A stretch of 8,533 nt of DNA from Chloroflexota bacterium. GTDB lineage: Bacteria; Chloroflexota; Dehalococcoidia; UBA1151. The stretch lies in the NCBI GenBank assembly GCA_022561735.1, contig JADFQR010000039.1:1-8533 (forward strand). The letters run 5' to 3'. Under the pieces are notes generated by a model. The model saw only the letters and a list, made by a program, of their open reading frames with translations. It made no database searches and was not told where the DNA came from. The translations under genes were made by a program, and so were the position numbers. Shown here in pieces: positions 1-5,685 of this stretch (positions within the stretch are counted from its first letter, which is position 1; each line of letters starts with the position of its first letter).

Positions 1-232
1 CCCGCATCCCGCGCAGGAACGACCCGATCGTATCCACTGCCGCGTTGCTGGCGTATCCACCGGCCTGGTGGCCTCCCATGCCGTCACACACGATCAACAA
101 CCCCCCGCTCCCGGCAGGCGCGTTAGGGGGCAACAGCGCGGCTAGTGCGTCCTCATTGGAGCGACGGACGCGACCCAGGTGCGTCATCGACCCGAGGGTC
201 AACTGTGGTGGGGAGCCCGTGATCGCGGCCAA
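1..232 (-). CDS. PP2C-family Ser/Thr protein phosphatase, N-terminal part (runs off left edge)
   Basis: The minus strand encodes the beginning of a metal-dependent PP2C/PPM phosphatase, which removes phosphate from Ser/Thr of proteins and opposes Hanks-type kinases in the cytoplasm. Counting from a TTG at 232, residues 17-28 read THLGRVRRSNED, the usual family opening with the metal-linked Glu-Asp (E27, D28). Residues 47-61 contain IVCDGMGGHQAGG, the signature DGMGG with metal ligand Asp50. About 77 codons of an expected roughly 240 or more are present. The start is uncertain: TTG at 232 lies 10 nt after the stop of the upstream FHA gene and keeps the beta-strand before THLGRVR, whereas ATG at 187 would cut directly in front of it. 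Neither has a good Shine-Dalgarno sequence, so translational coupling to the FHA gene is likely. The family assignment is very secure; the start is not. Confidence 0.93.
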   Translation of the reverse strand, partial: MAAITGSPPQLTLGSMTHLGRVRRSNEDALAALLPPNAPAGSGGLLIVCDGMGGHQAGGYASNAAVDTIGSFLRGMR

Positions 233-242
233 TATGACCGGT

Positions 243-1757
243 TCAGGCGGCGCGCGGCCGCATCAGGCTCAACTCGGTATGGCCAACGGCGATCCGGTCA
301 CCCGGCTTCAGACGGGCTCCCGCGAGCTTCGCCCCGTCGACGTGCGTGCCGGTCTTGCTTGCGAGGTCATAAACGATGTAGCCGCCCGGCTGCCTTCGGA
401 TGATGGCGTGGCGCCGGCTGACAGATGGGTCGGTCAATTCGACCGCGGAGTCCCTGTCCCGGCCGACAAGATTGTCTCCGTCCTCAAGATTGAAGGTGCG
501 CCCGGCGTCCGGACCGGACCGCACGACAACCACGCCGCCCGATGCCGGGGCGTCCAGGACGGTGCGGTCACCTGAACCCGCAGACTGGACCGGCGCTGAG
601 GTTTCGACCGCCACCAACTCCAACTCCGTATCGCCGACGCGTATGCGTGCGCCGTTTTTAATCTGTTTTCCGGCCACCGACCGGCCGTTCACTTTTGTGC
701 CGCTGGTGCTTCCGAGGTCCACCAGCACCAGATCATCATCACGCGCTATCACGACCGCATGAGAACGGCTGACGCCGGGGTCGCTGATGACAAGGTGGTT
801 AGAGCCGTCGCGGCCGATGGTCGTGCGGTCAGCCAGGAGCTGGCAGATCTGGCCCTTGGACGGACCGGACGTGATCGCGAGCCACGCGACGAGCCGGTCA
901 TCGGCATCATCGGCGGAGCCAAGCATTGTCTCGGCTGGCCTCAGTGCGTCCACGGTGGTGGCCCGCACCTTCACCTCGTTTATCGATCCGAACTCGGTGG
1001 CAGGCTCGTCGGCCGTAAACATCAACTCGGTGTCGCCTAATTTGATGGTTGCGCCTGATGTGAGCAGCATCTCGCCGGCCACGCTCTGGCCGTCAAACAT
1101 CGTGCCGCCGGAGCTGCCGGCGTCTCGCAACCTGTACTGGCCGCCCCGGAATTCGATCTCGGCGTGGTTGCGGCTGACGTTCGGGTCGTTTATCACGATA
1201 TCGTTGGAATGGTCACGCCCCAGCCGTGTGACCCCGGCCGACAGTGGAACGCTCTGGCCGGCGGCCGGGCCGGACCGGAAGTGCAGCCAGGCCGGTACGG
1301 AGTTAGATGGCCCGCCGAACGAGGTCATACCGCTGCTCCCGGTCCCGTCAGGGATGCCGCCCGTAGCGATCGATCCGTCAGCGCCGCGAGCGCCATTCGT
1401 TACAGATGTGCCGGTCCCGGTTGCCGATGCCCGGCTTCCGTTAACCAGCCGGAAGAGCCGGACGGCGCCAAATCGCAACACCGCATATATCGCGGCGCCC
1501 GCAGCGCCGATGAAACTCAGTACGGCCATGTATTCCTCTTGTCCGCCGAGGTTGAGCCCGAGTCGTTCTACCGCAAGTGGCAGGGCGCCGATGAAGCCGA
1601 TTACGAAAAGAACCTGCAGCGATGCGCTGTACGCGCGGCTGCGGATCGTTAACCGGGCGTGGATCAACGCCGCGAGGGCGAACATCGGTACGATGCCCGC
1701 CAGCCACGACTCGTACCAGAACCAGGCGAGGTTCCCGCTTTCAAACGGGTTTGGCAA
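243..1757 (-). CDS. Membrane-anchored protein with three FHA domains
   Basis: This 504-residue protein has about three hydrophobic membrane segments near the N-terminus (roughly residues 11-34, 45-64 and 77-97), a Gly/Ser/Thr-rich linker (about 107-153), then three forkhead-associated domains. FHA domains bind phosphothreonine peptides. FHA1 (about 156-249) shows GR at 180-181 and SRNH at 195-198; FHA2 (about 290-385) shows GR at 315-316, SRSH at 330-333 and GTKVNG at 353-358; FHA3 (about 408-499) shows GR at 432-433, SRRH at 447-450 and GTHVDG at 470-475. FHA1 and FHA3 carry Asp where the conserved NG Asn is expected; FHA2 is canonical. It probably serves as a membrane scaffold for phosphorylated partners, in an operon with the PP2C phosphatase just downstream. 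The start is TTG at 1757, with an in-frame stop seven codons upstream and only a weak GAG as possible ribosome site; the next ATG (residue 25) would destroy the first membrane segment. Exact partners are unknown. Confidence 0.95.
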   Translation of the reverse strand: MPNPFESGNLAWFWYESWLAGIVPMFALAALIHARLTIRSRAYSASLQVLFVIGFIGALPLAVERLGLNLGGQEEYMAVLSFIGAAGAAIYAVLRFGAVRLFRLVNGSRASATGTGTSVTNGARGADGSIATGGIPDGTGSSGMTSFGGPSNSVPAWLHFRSGPAAGQSVPLSAGVTRLGRDHSNDIVINDPNVSRNHAEIEFRGGQYRLRDAGSSGGTMFDGQSVAGEMLLTSGATIKLGDTELMFTADEPATEFGSINEVKVRATTVDALRPAETMLGSADDADDRLVAWLAITSGPSKGQICQLLADRTTIGRDGSNHLVISDPGVSRSHAVVIARDDDLVLVDLGSTSGTKVNGRSVAGKQIKNGARIRVGDTELELVAVETSAPVQSAGSGDRTVLDAPASGGVVVVRSGPDAGRTFNLEDGDNLVGRDRDSAVELTDPSVSRRHAIIRRQPGGYIVYDLASKTGTHVDGAKLAGARLKPGDRIAVGHTELSLMRPRAA

Positions 1758-1981
1758 TTGACTGTGCTCGTTATGTCATGTCGCCGCAATCAGCCAGGTC
1801 AGGACACAGCTAACGACCGCACAGGCGATCTGCCGGCGCGTCAGTTATGTTCGACCCGGTTTGCGGGTTTGTAACGAGGCTAGCACCGGATCGGTACGCC
1901 GCCGTTGCGTGCTAACGCACTCCAGGTGGCGTGAAAACCCCAACATAGCCCAACATCAGGCAGGCGACTCCGAGCATCTCG

Positions 1982-2000
1982 AAAACCCGGCTTGAGCCGG
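1982..2000 (-). terminator. Possible rho-independent terminator of the MocA-type gene
   Basis: Read on the minus strand, a perfect 5-bp stem CCGGC/GCCGG with a TCAA loop (1987-2000) is followed by GTTTTC. It lies about 140 nt after the stop of the oxidoreductase gene and upstream of the FHA operon, which is the right place and direction. The stem and T-tract are both short, so the call is tentative. Confidence 0.35.
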
Positions 2001-2062
2001 TCTGCCGTGTGCCGTGGCGGGACAGGTGGCGCCCTTCGAGAACCTCTGGGAAGCGGCCGCGG

Positions 2063-2082
2063 CCCGGAATATCCCGGAATAT
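2063..2082. repeat. Tandem 10-bp direct repeat CCCGGAATAT x2
   Basis: Two identical 10-bp units, 2063-2072 and 2073-2082, are followed by CTAGG, which partly continues the register. The 10-bp spacing puts both units on the same face of the helix. A hairpin follows directly (2086-2102). The layout resembles the CCCAG array at 6827-6870. Confidence 0.8.
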
Positions 2083-2085
2083 CTA

Positions 2086-2102
2086 GGACAGCGCCGCTGT
2101 CC
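2086..2102. repeat. Inverted repeat GGACAGC-gcc-GCTGTCC
   Basis: A perfect 7-bp stem with a 3-nt loop lies about 40 nt beyond the stop codon of the MocA-type gene. No T-tract follows on either strand, so it is not a standard intrinsic terminator; it may stabilise the 3' end of the transcript or belong to the adjacent repeat element. Confidence 0.7.
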
Positions 2103-2142
2103 GGGGTGAATCGTCGATCACGCCCCTGGTCGCGCGCCGCCG

Positions 2143-3222
2143 TCAGTCCAGGCGTATCGTCCTTCCGGTGTCTGACGACTCCCTGATCGCGTCCAGAATC
2201 TGCTGGCATCGCCAGGCGTCGGTAAAGTTCGGGGCCGGGGACGTGCCTTCTTCGATGCCACGGTTGAAGTCCCTCACGAGCAGCCGGAAGGCCATCAAGC
2301 GCGGGTCGCGGCCGTCGGAGAACGGCATAAACCGCGCCGGGGTCTCGATATCCGCCAGCGGAGCGCCACCCTGGCTGCCGGACACGGTACCGTCTTCGGC
2401 CGGGTTCGGGCTAGATTGCTCGGCGAAAAGCGTTCCCTTGCTTCCCATAACGGCAATCCGGACGCCCCGCGCCGGTGTGACCGCGGACGAGCAGATCATC
2501 GTGGCGCTGCCGCCGTTTTTGAACGTCAGCGTGAATGTGAACGAGTCGTCCGTCTCTGACCGGACTATCGAGCCGTCATCAGCAGTCCGGTCCGGCTGGA
2601 ACGTGTCCATCCGGCCCGTAACGGTCTCGACATCGCCAAACCAGTAGCGAAGGCCATCGATGAAGTGCGATCCGAGCGCTCCCAGGAACCCGCCGCCATC
2701 AGCGCGCCGGGATGCCCAGGTCATCGGAGGTGGCGTGCCGCCGACGCCGCGGTCCAGGTACAGTTCAAGGGCGCACAACTTGAACTCGCCGATATACCCG
2801 TCGTCGATCAGTTCCTTGATAAACGCACGTTGCGGGGTATACCGAAACTCATGGGCGACCATCGCCGTGCGGCCGGTTTCCGCCGCCGCGTCGCGCATCT
2901 CCGCCGCCTCCTCCGCGCTCAGGGCGAAGGGCTTTTCGCAGAGTACGTGCTTGCCGGACCGGAGCGCCGCCAGTGCGAACTCAAGGTGCGGCCCGGGCGG
3001 CGTTACGATAGCGATCGCGTCAAGGTCGTCGCGATTGATTAGTTCCAGCGCGTCAGTGTAAAAATCTGCAACGTCGTTCTCCCCGGCCGCGGCGCGGGCG
3101 CGTTCCTCGTTCCGGCTGTAAACAGCGGCAATTTCCCATCCCTCTGACCGGAATCCCGGTATGTGGACCGCCGATCCAAACCCGACTCCGAGGATTCCGA
3201 TTTTCCGGTTACCGCTGGTCAA
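2143..3222 (-). CDS. Gfo/Idh/MocA-family NAD(P)-dependent oxidoreductase
   Basis: This 359-residue protein has the family's two-domain layout and normal length. The N-terminal Rossmann fold starts with IGILGVGFGSAVH (residues 8-20; the glycines 12, 14 and 16 bind the dinucleotide). Residues 95-98 are CEKP, with Lys97 of the conserved EKP motif. Residues 176-189 (GGGFLGALGSHFID) correspond to the second catalytic motif, with His186 kept, but the Asp usual in D-x-G-x-H replaced by Ala182. Such enzymes oxidise or reduce sugars, inositols or related polyols with NAD(P); the substrate cannot be read from sequence. The start is TTG at 3222, supported by a strong ribosome site AGGGGGA (3229-3235) with a 6-nt spacer. 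Downstream, on the same strand, lies a separate FHA operon; upstream, after 276 nt, a flavin oxidoreductase gene in the same orientation. No carbohydrate transporter is seen nearby to suggest a substrate. Confidence 0.96.
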   Translation of the reverse strand: MTSGNRKIGILGVGFGSAVHIPGFRSEGWEIAAVYSRNEERARAAAGENDVADFYTDALELINRDDLDAIAIVTPPGPHLEFALAALRSGKHVLCEKPFALSAEEAAEMRDAAAETGRTAMVAHEFRYTPQRAFIKELIDDGYIGEFKLCALELYLDRGVGGTPPPMTWASRRADGGGFLGALGSHFIDGLRYWFGDVETVTGRMDTFQPDRTADDGSIVRSETDDSFTFTLTFKNGGSATMICSSAVTPARGVRIAVMGSKGTLFAEQSSPNPAEDGTVSGSQGGAPLADIETPARFMPFSDGRDPRLMAFRLLVRDFNRGIEEGTSPAPNFTDAWRCQQILDAIRESSDTGRTIRLD

Positions 3223-3259
3223 TAGATGTCCCCCTGCGTTTTGGTGATGTCCAGATGTC
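3223..3259 (-). promoter_or_regulatory. Ribosome site and GACATC repeats before the MocA-type gene
   Basis: On the minus strand AGGGGGA (3229-3235) sits 6 nt before the TTG start at 3222 and fixes that start. The same leader holds three copies of GACATC (plus strand GATGTC at 3225-3230, 3246-3251 and 3254-3259), spaced 21 and 8 bp. One copy lies between the ribosome site and the start, so a protein bound there would block initiation. The repeat could also be chance; no regulator is known. Confidence 0.4.
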
Positions 3260-3498
3260 AGTCCGGGCAGGTCATGTTAGGCCGCACAGCCGTCAACATG
3301 TGCCGGCGTGACCACGATTACTGGCTGGTCAGATGGGCCGCGGCCGTGATGAGGCCTACGGTGCGAGTATCCCCTGAGCGGTTGATCGCATGCGGTCGGC
3401 CTGCCGTTCTCGATCATCCTGGAGCTATCTTCGGCTGGTGCGCTGGCGGTGTGCGTTTATAGGTCGATCTACCGCTCTCAGGCACGCGTATTCTCTCA

Positions 3499-4512
3499 TC
3501 AATCGCGTGGTTCGAGATCGAACGCCCCGGCCAGTAGTTGATACGAGCGTTTTCGGTCCTCGTAATCGTGGGTTATCGTCAGCACGATCACCTCTTCCAC
3601 ATCGTATTTCGCGGCGATCTCCAGGATTCCGCGTTTTACGACATCCGGGTCTCCCTCTATCGCCCGGTTCTGTTGTTGCTCCAGGTAGGCCCGTTCTTGC
3701 AGCGTGAACTCTCCTTCGAGTGCCAGCTCCGGCGCGGGCACGCCGTCGTAAGGCCGCCCCTGGTCGCGTCTCAGCCGCATAAGGTGCCGGCTCATGCCGA
3801 GCCTGCGCGCCTCTTCCGTCGTTTCGGCACATGTCGCAGCGATTCCGATGTTCACACGCGGCGCGTCGAGCCATTTAGACGGCCGGAAGGCTTCCCGGTA
3901 CCTGGCAACGATGGCAGGACCTCCGTCCGGGCTTATGAAGTGCGCCCATGACAGGGGAAGGCCGAGCTGGGCCGCGTAGTTCGCGCTGCCCATAGATGAG
4001 CCAAGAAGCCAGGTTTCGGGCGACGTCGGCCCGGTTGGCATGGCGGTGATTCCGCTGTACGGGTGGCCGTCCGGCAGTTCCCCGTTCAGGTAGTTCATCA
4101 GATCGACCACCTGTTCCGGGTACGACTCAAGTGGAGGACCGACCGGCCCCGGCTGCAGGGCGGCCGCCGTTCGACGGTCACTGCCGGGAGCGCGCCCGAT
4201 CCCAAGATCGATGCGTCCCGGGTACAGCGCCTCCAGCATCCGGAACGATTCGGCGACTTTGAGCGGCGAGTAGTGGCTGAGCATGACGCCGCCGCTGCCG
4301 ACGCGGATCCCTGAGGTGGCGCTCGCCAACGCCGGGATCAGGATTTCGGGTGTCGGACTCGCAAGTGTTTGCGTGTTGTGGTGCTCGGCCAGCCAGTAAC
4401 GGGTGTAGCCGAGGCGGTCCGCCAGCCGTGCAAGATCGATCGTCGCCAGGATGGCATCGCGTGGCGTGGCGCCCATCCGAATTGGGGACTGGTCCAGGAC
4501 ACTGAGTTTCAA
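3499..4512 (-). CDS. LLM-class flavin-dependent oxidoreductase, MsnO8-like (luciferase group 1)
   Basis: A 337-residue bacterial luciferase-like TIM-barrel enzyme, the usual length for this group. Such proteins use reduced flavin (FMNH2 or F420) for monooxygenation or hydride transfer; the substrate is unknown. Seen directly: KLSVLDQSPI at the N-terminus (residues 2-11), RYWLAEHH (38-45), ASPTPEILIP (51-60), IRVGSGGVML (69-78), HYSPLKVAESFRMLEALYPGRIDLG (80-104), GRAPG (106-110), all typical of the MsnO8/luciferase group 1 type. I place the start at TTG 4512, because AAGGA (4520-4524) lies 7 nt before it; an open frame continues upstream to 4575 but those 21 residues (Arg-rich) do not fit the family. 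The gene stands alone: the neighbour downstream is a MocA-type oxidoreductase 276 nt away, and the upstream side is a long non-coding gap carrying a palindrome and 9-bp repeats. A co-regulated role in degrading a shared compound is possible but unproven. Confidence 0.95.
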   Translation of the reverse strand: MKLSVLDQSPIRMGATPRDAILATIDLARLADRLGYTRYWLAEHHNTQTLASPTPEILIPALASATSGIRVGSGGVMLSHYSPLKVAESFRMLEALYPGRIDLGIGRAPGSDRRTAAALQPGPVGPPLESYPEQVVDLMNYLNGELPDGHPYSGITAMPTGPTSPETWLLGSSMGSANYAAQLGLPLSWAHFISPDGGPAIVARYREAFRPSKWLDAPRVNIGIAATCAETTEEARRLGMSRHLMRLRRDQGRPYDGVPAPELALEGEFTLQERAYLEQQQNRAIEGDPDVVKRGILEIAAKYDVEEVIVLTITHDYEDRKRSYQLLAGAFDLEPRD

Positions 4513-4518
4513 ACACAA

Positions 4519-4542
4519 TTCCTTCTGTATGCGCTGTATGCG
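4519..4542 (-). promoter_or_regulatory. Ribosome site preceded by tandem CGCATACAG repeats
   Basis: On the minus strand, AAGGA at 4520-4524 is 7 nt from the TTG start at 4512 and decides it over the TTG at 4518, which would be too close. Directly upstream, the 9-bp unit CGCATACAG occurs twice in tandem (4525-4533 and 4534-4542). The repeats lie in the 5' leader, where they could be an operator or simply a slippage duplication. Confidence 0.55.
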
Positions 4543-4574
4543 CGGTAATCCGTGACGCCACCGGGCCAAACGCA

Positions 4575-4587
4575 CCGTGATTCACGG
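4575..4587. promoter_or_regulatory. 13-bp palindrome CCGTGA-T-TCACGG, possible operator
   Basis: A perfect 6+1+6 palindrome lies about 63 nt upstream of the flavin oxidoreductase start. Its size and place suit a dimeric repressor or activator. No regulator gene is present in the window, and I could not place a -10/-35 pair confidently around it. Confidence 0.35.
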
Positions 4588-4829
4588 CGGCATCGGGGAG
4601 AATAACCTGTCCGAAGCCGTATTCCCCGGACGGAGGGTCTCCGAATCCCCGGCGATTTCTGTGTAAATGGCGGGTGAGTGATATTAGGTGCTGGCCGTCG
4701 GGTTTGCTGGTAGACCGCTCCGTGTGCAGGCAGTTGGACCACGGGCACCATTTTCATAAGTCTGGTTGGCGTTATGTTTGCCAGGCGTTGATCTGCCGCA
4801 CCGATCCTCCATTCGTGTGTTGGCAGTTC

Positions 4830-4859
4830 GGGCCGCCGTCCCTCCGGGGGCGGCGGCCC
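4830..4859. repeat. Strong GC-rich inverted repeat GGGCCGCCG ... CGGCGGCCC
   Basis: A perfect 9-bp stem with a 12-nt loop, all G/C in the stem. On the plus strand it is followed by ATTTGCG, on the minus strand by GAACTGCC, so no T-run marks it as a clear intrinsic terminator. No gene ends next to it. It may be a transcript-shielding hairpin between the divergent genes or a leader of an unrecognised RNA. Confidence 0.75.
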
Positions 4860-4871
4860 ATTTGCGTCATG

Positions 4872-4917
4872 CCCATTCCCCCGGCGCACGGTCTCCCATT
4901 CTCCCGGCGCACGGTCT
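4872..4917. repeat. Tandem 23-bp duplication with one mismatch
   Basis: Copy 1 is 4872-4894 and copy 2 is 4895-4917; each begins CCCATTC and ends GGCGCACGGTCT, differing by one base (C/T at the eighth position). There is no third copy. 23 is not divisible by three, which argues against coding here. Confidence 0.9.
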
Positions 4918-4979
4918 CAAGATCATGATGTGACCCTGAACGACGCACGAGGCTGGGATCTTTCCAGGTGATTGACCGT

Positions 4980-5011
4980 CTCGTTCCCGTTGCTGCTCGT
5001 TCCCGTTACTG
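4980..5011. repeat. Tandem 16-bp duplication with one mismatch
   Basis: CTCGTTCCCGTTGCTG (4980-4995) is followed directly by CTCGTTCCCGTTACTG (4996-5011). A 12-bp-arm-to-arm palindrome CGCGTA-TG-TACGCG lies just after it (5018-5031). Confidence 0.9.
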
Positions 5012-5069
5012 GCCGACCGCGTATGTACGCGTGCCTCCGGTGGGGCGTTATTACGATTACCGGTTCAAC

Positions 5070-5087
5070 GTTCATAGCCCGTTCATA
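5070..5087 (+). promoter_or_regulatory. PHO-box-like direct repeat GTTCATA-N4-GTTCATA
   Basis: GTTCATA occurs at 5070-5076 and 5081-5087, giving an 11-bp period; a further GTTCAAC sits at 5063-5069. Known PhoP boxes, for instance in Streptomyces, use 7-bp conserved cores such as GTTCACC repeated every 11 bp. The match is in design and most of the core. It lies 54 nt before a small ORF with a strong ribosome site. Whether this organism uses that code is unknown. Confidence 0.3.
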
Positions 5088-5141
5088 GACTGATCAAGCG
5101 GCCTGCGTTTAATGTCCCCGCAAGCAACGGGAGGCGCGGTG

Positions 5142-5243
5142 ATGGAAGAGCGTCCGGACAAGCTCGCGGGACACACGAGCAGGTTGGCCCCCAACCGACC
5201 GTCCGAGTACGCCCCATCCCCCTCCCGTGGCGATTTCTTGTAA
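5142..5243 (+). CDS. Possible 33-residue hypothetical peptide
   Basis: The ATG at 5142 follows GGGAGG (5129-5134) by 7 nt, the best ribosome site in the window. The frame reads MEERPDKLAGHTSRLAP at the start and ends SRGDFL before TAA at 5241. The peptide is polar, Pro/Arg/Ser-rich, with no signal, membrane segment or known motif. A GTG at 5139 is an in-frame alternative start. A perfect hairpin GGTTGG-ccc-CCAACC (5182-5196) lies inside it. It may be a real small protein, the remaining head of a decayed gene, or chance. Confidence 0.25.
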   Translation: MEERPDKLAGHTSRLAPNRPSEYAPSPSRGDFL

Positions 5244-5416
5244 TACGCCTCCGCTGACCTGCGTCACACCCAACCCGACTCCTTGATGTGCTGGGACGTG
5301 ATGGCGCGTCCTCGGTGGGACCCGGTCTCACGGCCGATCTGTGGGGGGCGAACAGTCTTGAGCTGAACAGCGGGCCGTGCCACGACTGGCGTTGTTGCCA
5401 CGACGGGGTTCTGAGT

Positions 5417-5434
5417 CCGGGACGCCGGTCCCGG
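5417..5434. repeat. Inverted repeat CCGGGAC-gccg-GTCCCGG
   Basis: A perfect 7-bp stem with a 4-nt loop, upstream of the VTT-domain gene by about 250 nt. No T-run follows. Function unknown. Confidence 0.6.
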
Positions 5435-5685
5435 TCCGGCCACAGCGATTCCCTCCCTTGATCTGTTCCCGGCGCCTGGCGTTCAGAGTTACCCCGGTTA
5501 CGCCACGTGCGAATTCGGTTCCCGCAACCCGGGTCCATGCCACGGAAATCGCTGTCGTCCCTTCGCTGATCCAGTCGACACACTGTTCCAACACCGAAGC
5601 CAATCTGGGCCCGGCCCTACGCTCGCCCAGGGGTGTTGCAGAGTGAGAGCAGGAGAGCGTCAACGACTGGACACGGAGTTAGAAG

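Larger units (their letters stand above)
1758..2142. other. Intergenic gap between MocA-type gene and FHA gene
   Basis: This 385-nt stretch should contain the end of the oxidoreductase transcript and the promoter of the FHA-PP2C operon, both on the minus strand. I see a possible terminator (1982-2000), a tandem 10-bp repeat (2063-2082) with an adjacent hairpin (2086-2102), a small inverted repeat ACCCG/CGGGT at 1854-1868, and CCCAACAT twice around 1940-1960. I could not find a convincing -35/-10 pair. A 109-codon minus-strand ORF spanning 1880-2209 overlaps the end of the oxidoreductase gene and looks like an out-of-frame shadow. Confidence 0.6.
4513..5685. other. Long gap without a convincing gene, rich in two-copy repeats
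   Basis: About 1.2 kb between divergent genes (flavin oxidoreductase to the left, VTT protein to the right). It should contain both promoters. The six frames contain ORFs of up to about 170 codons, but they have Arg/Pro/Ser-rich, shadow-like compositions, overlap each other on opposite strands, and show no known motif. Listed separately: 9-, 16-, 23- and 11-bp tandem repeats, a GC-rich hairpin at 4830-4859, a PHO-box-like repeat, and one 33-codon ORF. In 5250-5685 I find only the inverted repeat CCGGGAC-gccg-GTCCCGG (5417-5434). Confidence 0.6.

Noticed and set aside
787..1761. Long 324-codon plus-strand ORF
   Set aside because: It is the antisense shadow of the FHA gene, whose three domains are unmistakable on the minus strand.
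4513..4575. N-terminal extension of the flavin oxidoreductase by 21 residues
   Set aside because: The extension is Arg-rich and unlike the family, while the TTG at 4512 has a well-spaced AAGGA and gives the normal N-terminus.
4872..5011. CRISPR array suggested by direct repeats
   Set aside because: The 23- and 16-bp repeats are contiguous, have only two copies each and no spacers; no cas gene is present.
5328..5663. Overlapping ORFs on both strands (5377-5646 plus, 5328-5663 minus)
   Set aside because: They mirror each other, lack good ribosome sites and show no recognisable domain; the minus-strand one has a somewhat more protein-like stretch in its middle but not enough to call a gene.
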